A stretch of DNA of 64,000 nucleotides, taken from contig BDSL01000124.1 in the NCBI GenBank assembly GCA_003116995.1, positions 62,001 through 126,000 of the forward strand, in the 5' to 3' direction. Numbering within the stretch: position 1 is the stretch's first letter; the number at the start of each line of letters is the position of its first letter. Shown in pieces: positions 1 to 11,416 of this stretch. Source of the DNA: Yamagishiella unicocca (taxonomy: Eukaryota; Chlorophyta; Chlorophyceae; Chlamydomonadales; Volvocaceae). Both the position numbers and the translations under genes were made by a program. Below the pieces are notes generated by a model that did not search any database, was not told the origin of the DNA, and saw only the letters and a program-made list of their open reading frames with translations.

Positions 1-2522
1 GCGTGGCATCGAAGAAGGTCGTAGTAATAATGAAGGTATGGTATGCAAGATCGCGTGACCTGTGCCACTTGCGTTTGGCGTGGCGTTTCTGGGGGAAACG
101 GAACACCACTCCCAAAAAACAAGGATCGATGTACTACAATGCAAGCCAACACAGGGAGGGATTGTTACGAAGAGGCAGCAATTATCTAATATAAGAATAC
201 AGGTTTCTCCAATGTCTGACTGTTGAGCAGTACCGTCGGGCCGTCGACTTTTTTATTACCTCATCTGACGGTAGCTAGGTGACTCCCTTGCGCCAGCTTT
301 GGTTGCATCTTCGGCAATACAGCGACTGGTAGATTACTACAGATTGTTGGCCTGCAGCGCAACTACTTGAGCGTCGCGAAGTTACCCAAGTTAGTGCCAG
401 CCCTTATTATTATTTGTTATTTACGCGTTGCTGGCCAACCATGCGCAATAGGATAAGGCTAGTAATCATCACCAAACACGAACGTAATTTGCAGTAGGAC
501 GGCCAGTCGCCTTATTTAGGCACCGCGATGTATGCTGTATGTGTGCCTTCGGAGCCCCACGGCGCACCTGATTCTTTGTCTTCTTCTTCCTTCCCAATTG
601 CTTGCCGTCCTTCGCCTATTGGCGCCTGACTACTGCACAAATCTGTGTCCATATGCAGTCATTTGGGGCCAGAGATAGAAACTCTGCAGCCAAAAAAGAC
701 CGACAAGTAAGGCAGGACCGTCAAAAAACTGATGCGGGCCCCCTATGCATGGAGACCACCACAGGTAAAACGAGACATCCTCAGGCCACTAGCGCGCACG
801 AAGGCCTAGTCTGCGCCTATAATTGCCCCCCGATCGCGCACGCCGAGCGCTTACAAATCGGGCTCCGTCCTCGCTCGGCATAGTCGCTGAACCTGCGTGT
901 TTTGTTTAGCTTGGAGTGCGCATCCCATCCGGCGAGCACTCACGCCCCCCCCTTGCAAGGTGACCAGCAGGCAGCCTAAAAAGGTCCTGTGTGTCGGCTT
1001 TCTCACGTGATGTACGGGTACGAAGTAAGGATGCCTATCTAGTGCTAGTCCGTTGCAGCACGCAGCTAGTTGCCCTTTTGAATTCCGCGGCAACACCCAG
1101 GACGAGTCGACGACCGCGGCCCTCCGCGGCCCGCTGGTCCCCAGCCACTATGTACACCGACCCTCGCTATGTATCCCTTTCCCTTTACCACACTCCATGC
1201 TCCAACCGCCGCGAGCCTGTGTTTTGAAGTCCTCCGGGCTTGTATGCCCAGAGAGGCTGCTGTATGTAAGCAGTACGAAGCTGGTGTTGTATGTAGACTA
1301 TTATGGGTGCCTCCCAGTCATCGATCGGGTTTGCCCATTTCCTAGTTATGGGGATTCAAAGGGCAACCCTGCGTTCACGACTGCAGGGCGGCTGCAGCTG
1401 TCATCCCAAAAGTTTTTCCAAATTCAAGCGGGATGAAAAGATGTCAGCAGGGGTGGAATGGCGCTCGCGTTGTCTCGTGTTGAGGAAAGATAGCCACGGC
1501 AAGCGCGCGCGCTGCCGAGTTCCTCGCCCGTACGTATGCCCGATGAATTGTAATTATCGGTAGCCCAATATTAGCCCATCAGCCAAATATGCATATTGTA
1601 GATAGTCGCCCTCGCAACAGCAGGGAGCATCGTAACGAATGAATTTACCCATAACAAACGAACGAATAACTACTTCGGTCCAGTTCAGGGCCGCGAGCTG
1701 CGCTTTCCTCTGCGACCGTCTGTCGCATGGCTGGATAAGGCATGGTAGGGCCCTTAGGGCGTCGCCCGTCCCTTTTACTTTCAAGCGACTCCGCGATTTT
1801 TTGGCCCGCAGCTCGTCGCATCGCTCACGCGCGGGAAGGTGCAAACGGGTTGCGCGCCTTACGCAGCGTTGCAGCAGGCGGTCACAGTAAAATGTGCACC
1901 AGAAGACGACGCAAGATGACATACACAGTGTTATAATATGTGTACCGCGTGCAGAAATGGTCTCGGAGCAAAATGCATCGGCAGGGAGGAGTACTCCTAC
2001 CTGCCACAACGGCGGGACAGCAGCAGTCTAGCTAAAACCCTTGCTGACGGTGCCATGTACAAATGACCAGTCCAAAGCGCACGCCGAATGGCAATCGAAC
2101 CAAACATGTTATTACCATTTACATGCCTTGTAAGCCAAATGGAGGGATATGGATGGGTTGTGAAAAACCGACAGTGGCGGGCCTCCACGGGCGGCGATGC
2201 CAAGGGGTGTGAAACCCCGTCGGTCGCGGTCGCGGTCGTCATGCCGCCGTTTCATGTCACCTTGACACCAGCACAGTACGCCCACATCTCAAGCATGCCG
2301 CTTAGTCGGTCGCTACGAGTTCTTAATCCTCTAGGATTCATTCGTCGATTTGAGTGCGACATAAGCTACGCACGTACGACTCCGTGTCGGTGAGTAACCA
2401 GCATCTCGTCTTCGCCGGTGCGTGTGTGCACCGCCAGGCTCGTGATATGAGGCCGCGCGACACCGCGCGCACACGAGAAGGCTCCTCCACCACCCAAAAT
2501 CTCGCTCATCAGCAGCTTCCGA
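1..2522. other. No recognised gene (left flank, 2.5 kb)
   Basis: This stretch is less GC-rich than the genic parts and contains only short open frames with no recognisable family. The first ~35 bases on the + strand read as a short open piece ending in AAG before GTATGG, so they could be the end of an exon of a gene lying to the left; this is weak. The right part probably holds the 3' untranslated region of the sulfatase on the - strand. I see nothing else I can support. Confidence 0.4.
2119..2123 (-). terminator. Candidate TGTAA poly(A) signal for the sulfatase gene
   Basis: TTACA on the + strand is TGTAA on the gene strand, about 400 bases past the sulfatase stop codon. TGTAA is the usual poly(A) signal in volvocine algae. 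Assignment to this gene is inference. Confidence 0.3.
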
Positions 2523-5500
2523 TCATTCCGGCTGCACGTACCGCCAGAGTCTCATGGGAGTGAGGCGCAGGTCTGCCCTATCGTTTTCGGGGTGGTAGTA
2601 CCTGCGGGCATGCAATGGATTTATTGGGTTTGCGGTTTTATATGTGTGTGCGTGTGTGTGCGGGTTGGCTCGGGGCAGCGGGGGCCGGAGCTGGCGCGAG
2701 GCAATAGGTCTGGATGGGGGGCCGGGACAGGCTGGGCAAGGGAGGAAAGGGTTCGTGAAGCAGCACGAGGAGGAGGACGTACGACGACGACGCGCCCCAC
2801 CGCTCACTCGCTCGCAGTAACAAACGCACCGGGCGCAGCGCTTGTACGACATCTTGTCAAAGCTGCGGTACATCTCGTCGAAGCTGGCGTCCATTGCCTG
2901 GAGGAGGTTGCTGACGCTGCGCGTGCCGTACGTACGTGGTGGCGGAATGCGTGCAGGCGGCGGGGATGTTAGTTCGTCGTTGTCAGAAATGATGATGGTG
3001 GCTGGTTTGCAATACACACACACACATTCCGCCAGCACGCAGTAGCAACAGCAGGCAGCCTGCAGCGGTCGCACCTGCCGTCGTTGTGAATTACCGCGAA
3101 AGGGTTCTGGCACGTGGGGCCGCTGCAGTACGCCATCACAGATAGTAGGGCATCCAGGCGGTCCGCCAGGCGCCCAGCGACAGCGTCAGGCCGCTCCGAG
3201 TATCTGCGTGTGTGCGCCCGATCAGTGCAGAAGACGACGTAAGACGACGTAAGACGACGTAAGACGACGGGCATATATACGCGTTATAGTCGACAGCTAC
3301 TGTACGCACGCTCGCTCGAGCCCATCATCATTCAGCATCAGCATCAGCATCCCATCATGGGCTTGGTTCCGCCGTCTGCCCTCACCATGTTTGTACCTCC
3401 ATGCCTACGCCCCTCCAAGTCGCCTTACGTTACTACTATCTGTTACAGTGGGCCCCAGGCCATATGGTAGAGCCACCGGGCCGCCGTACTGCTGACCCCG
3501 CCCTCGCGCGCTCGCTGCTTAATCGTGCCCCTGCTGCTGAAGAGCAGCGTTGCCAAACAACCGCGTCACTGCGTGCATACAACTAGAAAGCCACCATCAA
3601 CATGAACGCTCAATATATACTTCCAGTCTGCACGTTGCCAGCTGCAATGGACGCAATCCGAGCCCCGCTTCTCACTCGATGGCCCCTCCCCCTCCGGCTG
3701 CTGCCCTTTTCTGTAACCCCCGCCCCCTTTTCTGTAACCCCCGCCCCCTTTTCTGTAACTCCCTCCCCCTCCTGCCGCCGCAGCGCACCTGTTGACCAGC
3801 TCCTGAGGGTCCGAGCCCAGGTCGAAGAGCTGCCGTACAGTGCCCAGTGTGGCGATCGTGAGGGGGTTGCAGAAGACCACGTACCTGGGGGCGGGTGGCG
3901 AGAAGACCTCGTTACACGACATAGGAGACGGAGGACAGAAACTAGCTAGCTGGCGAATAGTCTTTCGGACGCGCGTTTGGGTGTGGATGCCGGCGGAGGA
4001 ACGTGGGTTGACTTGTGGGAAACCCGTGGATGCGGCCCGTCGTCGGCGGCGGCGTGCTGGAGGAAGAGAAACATACTACTTTGTGCTAGCATTTGTGGCG
4101 CACATGGGAGAACTTGGGAGTGGGCTGGACATGGTGGGGCGAGATGCGGGTGAAGGGCGGGAGCGCCGACAGCAGGACTCCGGGGCAAGAGGGGGAAGGG
4201 GGACGCGAGGGTGATAGGGGGGCGGTCTCGGAGCTCGATCGTCCCAGTTGCCCAGTTAACCCCCTCAGGTACCATTTCGTAATGCAGCCCAACCGATGCT
4301 ATTCGTCACGCCATCTGCTGCCACCCCAAATTAACCGACTCCAGGGAGGGGCCTAGTGACCCAGCGCCCTACCTCCTGCACCCCGTAAGCCAGCGCTTTC
4401 CGCGCCCCCCGGCCCCCCCTTGCCCCCCGCACTTGTAGCAGGTGTGACCGCCGCCGCCACGAGGTGTTGCCGCGGGCGGCCCAAAAGCGGCGAAGGGGGA
4501 GCACACCCGCACCGCACGGTAGTCCCGCGACAGCATGGTGCTGGTGTCGACATCCTGGGGGTCGGGGCCCCGGGGCGGGCGGTTGGGACGGTTGGGTCGG
4601 TTGGGACGAGGAGGCCGCTGGGCTCGGACAGTGGCACGGCGCGGAGTGCACCAGCCAGGTTTTAGCTTGCAGGATTCGGGTGCCTTGAGGTGATGGAGGA
4701 GTGGATTACCCTGGAGCCTTAGCCAACCCAGTGGCGACGAATGGGCAGTTGCAACGGTGGCAATGGTGGTTGCAGATCGTTGTTTCCGTTGCTTTACTGA
4801 CGGTGAGCGCCCTCCTGCGGCGCTGCTGCCATGCAGCCGGGGCACTGATGGTGCAGCCAGCAACCCACCAGCCACGCCTCGATCAAACGGCTGCGGAGGG
4901 TGGTGGCAGGTGAGGTGGGCGCGCAGGGAAGACGGGCGAGATTGTTGACACACTCGATGCCGGGGCGGGGCCGGGACAAAGGGCGTTAAAGGCGCGTCCC
5001 CTCCCGAGCCTTTCGGCAGACCTTTCTTCGCTCCTCTATCCGCGGCCAGCAAGCGCCGCGCACATCGCGTTTCGCCACCCAGACAGCTCCACACACGCGC
5101 CCCTCTCCTTTTAGGAGCTCCACAAACATACGCGCCCCTCTCCTTGTAGGAGAGTGCATAAATGATCACAGCGCGGGGCAGCCCGCGTAACTCACACGTT
5201 GCTCCACGTCCCATAGTACGGCAGCGGTGCCGAGGCGTCGCCCACTGAGCTAAGACCCTTGCCGCCGCCGCCGCTGCCGCCGCCGCTGCCGCCGCCGCTG
5301 CCGCCGCCGCCGCTGCCGCCGCTGCTGCCGCCGCCGCCGCTGCCGCCGCTGCTGCCGCTGCTGCCGCCGCTGCCGCCGCCGCTGCCGCCGCCGCCGCTGC
5401 CGCCGCTGCTGCCGCTGCTGTCGTCGCCGCTGCCGCCGCCGCTGCCGCCGCCAGCCTGCCGCAGCAGCTCTCGGGAGGCGGCCCGCAGCGGCGACCTCGA

Positions 5501-8500
5501 GGCCGCCGCCGCCGCCGGCGCGCCGGTTACACCACGTAGCGGCCTCAGGAGCCCCTCCTGCTGCTCGCGCTGTGACCCCGTAAGGTCCGGCCCCGTTAGG
5601 TCCGGCCCCATGAGGTCCGGCCCCATGGTGCTACTGGGATCGGACGCCTTCCGCAGCGACCGCGCGACGAGGAACCCATCGATGCGAAGTGGCAGGTACC
5701 CACCACCTGCCACCTGGGAGCCTCCCTGGTGAGCTGCGGTTGCCGCGTCCGCTGCATACACACCTGATGGGGCTGTTGCTCCTGCAAGCGCTGCTCGACT
5801 CCTTGTACGGCGACCCGCGGCCCTACCCGGGTGGGGCTTCGGCAGCGGCGGAGGCCGCGGGGAGGCGGGGTGAGAGCGCCGCGGAGACGAGGAGTTGGGG
5901 CGGCGGATGGGCGCTGGCAGGTCCGCCGTGGCCGGGTCGGGGTCGGGGCAGGTGGGGGCGGCACGGGATGATGCCGCCGCAGCGCCGGGCTGGTTGGGGG
6001 CGGGGAAGGCTGCGGCGATGAGGTCCAAAGGCAGGGGGCTGCCGTCCAGCTTGATGCGGCCTGTGCTGGCGCCTGCGGGCGGGGGAATGCGGGAATGCGG
6101 GTGGGCGGTGGGCGGCGGGCGGTGGGCGGGAGGGAGGGAGGTTACCTGGGCTGTCTTGCGGTTGAGGTTGCAATGTAGATGTAGGAGAGGACAAGTAAGT
6201 GGCTGTGCGGTGGGATGTGGTTGCGGGGGGCAAAGGCCGGGTGGGTGGCGGGGGCGAACGATCGGACCCGCCGTCGGCGGCGATAAACCACAAAGCGACC
6301 GGTCGACGGATAGGGACGGATGCACTCCACTCCACATCGCTTGCAACTAGTGCGGCCTTGTTACGGTTAAGGCGCGCGGGCCTTGCGTCCTTCGCGCTCC
6401 CCCTGCCTACCCGCGGGGTAGGTACCCACGGGGTTTATTTTATATCCCTGCCTGCCCGCCGCGTGTCTTACCCGCCAGGGCTACCACGGTGGCGGTGAGG
6501 TCCGTCATGGCCGCCGTCACCTCGGGCGCGAACACACCGCGCGGCACCCCCGGTCCGGCCATGAGCAGCGGCACCCGCACGTCCTCCTCGAAGTAGGTGT
6601 GTTTCTCCTAACATAACGCACGGCGTACGATAGGAGGAGGAGGTTGCGAGAAGGGGGAGGGGAATGAGAGGAAACCCGTAGGTCGGCACTGACGAGTAAA
6701 ACCAATAAGGAAATGTCTGGTACAGTTCGTTTGGAACCGCATACTGGAGAACTGCTTGGTTTCGGGGTGGGGGAGGGGCCAGGTAGGTTCGGCCAATGTG
6801 ATGTCGCTCCCTCGCATGGGGGATCGTTCATTTCCTTTCTTCGCATGACGACATGCGATTTACGAGTGTATGTGTGATGTACGGATCGATGCTCGGCCTG
6901 GTTGCAATCACTACACACGGGCGCGTGTAATGTAACAGGGGGCCGCTCGCACCGCCCAAACATCCTCACCTGCGCTATGTTGTGGTTGCCCAGCTTGAAT
7001 CCATTGTCCGAGGTGTAGATGATAACCGTGTTCTCAACCAGTCCATGACACGCCAGACGGCCCACTGGACGGGCGTAGCGAGACGGGCGGGCGGGAGAGG
7101 ACGGGGCGGGTGGGCGAGGGAACAAGTAAGCTGTCGAACTTTCGAAAGTTGGAAAGCTCTCGGGGTTTGGAGATTTGGGAACTTTGAGTTTAGAGTTTAG
7201 AGTTTAGGGTTAAGGAATTAGGAAGGGAAAGAGTTAGGGTTTCGCGGCCCCCCCCCCCAGCCACCTCCCCAGGCGCACCGATGGCTGCAATGGTGTCGTC
7301 CACTGCTCGCAGCGACTGGAGGCGCGCACGGAAGCGGCCGTCGATGTCGGTGGCGTTGAAGTCGCGGGGCGTCAGGGAGGAGAGGCCGACGCTGCTGGGG
7401 ACTGGGCAGCCCCAGTTTCGGGTCTGCGGGGCAGCAGCAGGCCCGCGCCCGTCTACATTATGATTATTATTGAGGCCCTGCCGGTCGAGTGGCTGGGTGG
7501 CTCATGGACTCCCGTATGGCTCCCAGATGATCCCCAGATGACTAACAAACGGTTCACAGATAACTCAGGATGAGTCACAGATGATCCCCAGATGACTCAC
7601 AAACGGTTCACAGGTAACTCAAGATGGCTCACAGATGAAAAAATGACTCCCAGATGACCCACAGGTGGCTCCCAGATGGCGTTAAGGTGACTCCCATATG
7701 ACTCACCCGCGGTGCCTTGGCCCCGGGGAAGAGGTCCTGGTAGGAGGGTGGCACCTGTGTGTGTGTGCGTGTGTGTGTGAATGCGTGCGCGCGGGGCAGG
7801 GGGGGGCGGCGTGGGTGGGGCGGCGATCCATCGGGGGCGAGGCCCTTAGGTGTACGGCGAAGCCAGATAGCTAGAAATGAAGGCGCGAAGGCAGGGCAAC
7901 ACCCTCTCGGCGGCGCATCATAACGAAGACTTGCACGCCTAGCGCCATGCACATCTGGTGGCAGCACACCTAGCCAACAAACTCCCCGACCATTTATTGT
8001 ATACCCTTAACCACCCAACCACACGCCCAACCACACACCCAACCACCAACCACCTGCGGGTAGCTGCTGGATCCCTTGGCGTCGTGCGGCGCAACGGTCG
8101 ACACGTATAGGAAGAAGGGCGACCCCAGGGCGACGGCGTCACTGTTTGGGTTTGGTTGGAAGTTGGTGTCGCAGTCGCAGTTGGTTAGGATCGGTTGGTT
8201 TGCGGGTTGGTTTGCAGGCTGGGGGCCGACCTGGCGGGGGCCGGCATGCAGGCGGCGACACTCGAAACATACGCATACTTAGGGTGTGGAACCCACTGCA
8301 ACAACTACTGCTACCATTACAGTGCGCCACCGAGCGACCAACTGCCGAGCGACACCCACGCTTACTCGATGTAGCCCAGTGCCTTGGCTCGGATCACCTC
8401 CTGTGGGGGCAGCACAACGCAGCGCACGAAATGGGGGTAAGTGGGGGTCCGGTGCCGTGAGTTACCCAGGCGCTCGGAGCGGGGCCAGAGCTCGGCGGCT

Positions 8501-8559
8501 CACTTTCCGGAGCTCGCGAACTAGTTGGGGGACCGAACCCAGCAGCAGTGGGAACCCAG

Positions 8560-8590
<31 letters not shown>

Positions 8591-11416
8591 TGCAGCCGCA
8601 ACAGCATAACCGTTACAACAACAGCAGCAGCAGCAGCAGCAACAACAACAACAACAAATCCGCAGCAAAAACAAAGCAATCAGCGACAATAAAGCAGCAG
8701 CAACAACAACAAAGCAGCAGATGACATGGTGGGTACTGCAGCCCCCAAAGCGCACACCTCGTGATACTGCCCCTCGTACACCTGGATGCTGCCCTCGCAG
8801 TTGGTGAGGTAGGTTGGGGTCTGGGGGGCGGGGGCCGGAGGCGGGGAGGGGCGTGGGCGCCGGCGGCGTGGAATTTGGGATGTGTGGTGTATGGGCGGAG
8901 TGGCAGGAGGGAAACTGGGTAGCGTGCTTGTGGGTGGGCGTAACGGCGGCAATTAACAAGGGACAGTTGTGAGGTGCTGGCTGGGTGACCACCTCCTCGT
9001 CCGCCGTACAGTACGACACTCCAAGCGCACATACAATGAAACATCCACGTAGGGGAACACACCGCAGCACATACATTGGCGTAATCTTCGCCCTCCACGA
9101 TGTTCTGCTGGATCAACGTATCGGCCACCGTCCAGCCCTGTGGTTGTTGTAACGGTTACAGTGGGTTCCAGACCAAGAGGTAGAACCATCAGAGTCATCA
9201 GCAACGTGCAAGGCAAGGTGCGTTGCTGGCGCGTCGGGCGCAACAGCTGGCGGCACCTCTAACGCTCGAGACACGAAACGCGACAGCGGACAAACATGCC
9301 CCCAAGTGGTGGGCGGAAAGCTGGGGATCATTGGCGCGTTGTCGCGTGACCTGAGAGGCCATTTAAAGCCATAACAACCCTGGCGCCTCAATGCAGAACG
9401 CAACATGTATGTGCGTGCGCGCGTGCTTCAACCGAAGCACCACTGCCTTCTTCTCGTATCATAGTAGCAGTAGTAACTGTTACAGTGGGCCCAAGTAGTG
9501 ATGTTGTTCCCCGGCACGGAGACCAAGTACCTGTGGGCAGCCCAGCCGGTGTATGGCGGGCAGGTTGTAGCCGTTCAGGAACTTGCCCAGCAGGTACGTC
9601 GAGTAGCCGGCTGCCTACGGTTGGTTGGTTGGCAGTTCAGTTGGCGGTTAGGAAGCAGTTGACTGGGAAGCGGTTGGAGGGAATGCAATAGCAGATGTAG
9701 TGTGGTTGGTGTGGCACGCACACCCAGCCGGCGCGCCAACGACGCCCAAGCGACTCCCCCCGGGGCCCTGTCTCCTCCCGTCGTGAAACCCCCCCTGTGC
9801 ATACACACGCACGCACCCGCTAACCCCACACGCACGCCAGCTCTCACCTGCAGCCACAGCGGCAGGTAGTCGTTGTCCAGGCCGCTGGTGAGGAACTTGG
9901 TCGCTCCGCCTTCAAGCACACAAAGGACGGCGCACCCACACTCTCTCACCCGCTTTGGCGTTTCATTTGCAGTGTTGATGCTTCCCCTACCGACTGTGCG
10001 CGAGTGGTTCTGCCCTGCCGCCTCCACGTGCAGCTGGCCCCGCCCCCAAAGCCGCGAGGGCTGCCCAGGCGGATGCAGCGCCACGCCCGCTCGCCGTCAC
10101 CTGCGCCCTAGTGCTCGCAGCTTGCGTGCTTGCTTGCTGGTTGATGCGAGGTCACGCCCCACCGGGCCAGCACGAGACACGCAGTGATGCAAAACCCTAA
10201 ACTCTAAAACTCGTGAACCCTAAAACCCTGAAACCCGACACCCAAAGCCGCATACGTATGCGACCCCCTCCCCCTTGTGCGGTTCTTTTATGTAACCCCC
10301 CTTGTGCGGCCCCGGCCACGGAACGCCCGAGCAGCACACGCATCTGATTCGGGCGCTTGTTTTGGCAGGTGGGCTGGCGGGCTACAGTCCCCGGCCCCGG
10401 CCCCCCCCCCCACAACTGTTCTGTCCTTTTCGCGTCGACAGTTTTTATGCCACGCCCCCACCGCCCCGCCGCCTAGCACCTGGCCCCCTATCTAAGGCGT
10501 CGGTACTGGCCCCTATCTAAGGCATCGGTACTGGCCCCCTATCTAAGGCATCGGTACTGGCCCCCTGTCTAAGGCGTCGGTACCGGCGCCGCACCTCGCG
10601 GAGCACCATTGCTTGTGAGGTTTGTGTTGTGGCAGTATTTCCCGGTGAAGAAGGAGGTGCGGGAGGGGCAGCAGGTGGCGGTGGACGTCACAAAGTTGGG
10701 CAGCTCCAGGCCTGTGGCGGCGATGGTGGGTGCAAGAGTATGGGGGGGTAGCGGGGTCATCTACTCGCCGTTCCGCCGCCGGTAGCGCTTCATCACCCAC
10801 CGGGAACCGCGCCGGCTGTGCCCAAGTGCAGCGGCCCAACTGATCAGGCAGCGGCACCGACCCACGGGACGACCGGGATCGCTGTGTGTACGCAGCTGCC
10901 AAAAGGCCCCACTTGCTTCGTTCCACGGCCCACCTTGCAGCCGGAGGTACTTGTGGAGCGACGGCATCCATTTGGCGTTGGTGCTGCCTAGCACGTAGTC
11001 CTGGTCATCCTGGGTGGGGGAAAGGTGCGAGTGGTGCGCAGGGAAATAAAGCGGCGCGTGACGTTTTGCAACTGTTGGGGCGCGTGGAGTTAGGTCAATC
11101 GCGGAGGGTCAATCCCGAACGCCGTGTGCATACTGTGAACCGTACAGCGTCATGGAAATGGACAGCAACGCGTTGTTGGTGATGGAATTGACAAGAAGCT
11201 GATGACTGGTGTTATGCGCCGCAAGGGGCGCACCGTCATAATGAAGACGATGTTTGGTCGTTGCTGTGGCGCATCAGCGTCGCTGCTTTCTTGGGCTTCG
11301 GCGCCCAGCAATGCTGTGACCAGCAGCAAGGCAATGGCAGGGGAGAGAGACTTGACAATCCAGAAGTTCAGATATCGCCGCCTGGCGAGGCGTTGCCGGT
11401 GCCGCCGCTCCGTCAT
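2523..11416 (-). CDS. Secreted arylsulfatase (formylglycine-dependent sulfatase), about 19 exons
   Basis: Hydrolyses sulfate esters, probably in the periplasm or cell wall, as known for volvocine arylsulfatases used in sulfate scavenging. Proposed exons in gene order: 11234-11416, 10934-11009, 10595-10711, 9848-9909, 9531-9614, 9075-9137, 8758-8820, 8366-8400, 8054-8141, 7707-7754, 7279-7423, 6970-7064, 6472-6607, 5198-6072, 4433-4554, 3789-3884, 3075-3203, 2830-2916, 2523-2601. All phases join, giving about 860 aa. Visible landmarks: a hydrophobic signal peptide (SPAIALLLVTALLGAEA); metal ligands DDQD (62-65); formylglycine motif C-C-P-S-R with Cys100 as the residue to be oxidised; AGYSTYLLGK; VAPHD; SDNG (341-343); and the C-terminal block LFDLGSDPQELVN, then RLDALLSVMAYCSGPTC. 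The 875-base exon is unusually long and encodes a Gly/Ser run, so it may hide an intron near 5720-5830. The 35-base exon is very short. Family assignment is firm; natural substrate unknown. Confidence 0.88.
3231..3270. repeat. 10-bp tandem repeat, 4 copies, in a sulfatase intron
   Basis: The unit AAGACGACGT is repeated four times, immediately upstream (in gene sense) of the exon that begins at 3203. Simple intronic minisatellite. Confidence 0.85.
5261..5455 (-). repeat. Gly/Ser-codon repeat inside the sulfatase coding region
   Basis: About 195 bases made almost only of GGC and AGC codons in the sulfatase frame, encoding a flexible Gly-Ser stretch between the catalytic domain and the C-terminal subdomain. 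Next to it, at 5578-5628, a 15-bp unit encodes repeated M/T-G-P-D-L. The frame stays open across both. It could instead be partly intronic. Confidence 0.7.
6656..6715 (+). repeat. Dispersed intronic element, family C, copy in a sulfatase intron
   Basis: A stretch beginning AATGAGAGGAAACCCG and running to AGTAAAACC...AAGGAAA closely resembles sequences at 23503-23560 (PUS3 intron) and 41349-41407 (SETD9 intron). Found by eye; not aligned computationally. Confidence 0.6.
7184..7245 (+). repeat. Degenerate telomere-like motifs (TTTAGGG type) in a sulfatase intron
   Basis: Repeated GAGTTTA followed by TTTAGGG and TTAGGG variants, just inside the intron upstream of the exon at 6970-7064. Similar motifs lie at 10189-10235, 40480-40505, 49355-49386 and 52679-52802. 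Confidence 0.55.
7498..7706. repeat. Imperfect 55-bp tandem repeat filling a sulfatase intron
   Basis: Phrases such as CCCAGATGACTCACA and ACGGTTCACAG recur through this intron. The two best copies start near 7523 and 7578. The array runs to the 5' splice site of the exon at 7707-7754. Confidence 0.7.
8537..8720. repeat. CAG/CAA trinucleotide tract in a sulfatase intron
   Basis: Long impure runs of CAG and CAA between the exons at 8366-8400 and 8758-8820. It produces apparent polyglutamine, polyleucine or polycysteine frames, but the flanking splice sites place it in an intron. Confidence 0.8.
10481..10582. repeat. 26-bp tandem repeat, 4 copies, beside a 5' splice site
   Basis: Unit beginning TGGCCCCCTATCTAAGGC, at 10481, 10507, 10532 and 10558. 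It lies directly downstream (gene sense) of the exon carrying the CCPSR motif. Confidence 0.8.

Noticed and set aside
5259..5732. Proline/leucine-rich + strand frame
   Set aside because: Antisense reading of the sulfatase Gly/Ser codon run.
8462..9128. Poly-Leu/poly-Cys - strand frames
   Set aside because: Readings of the CAG/CAA tract that lies between two phase-matched sulfatase exons.
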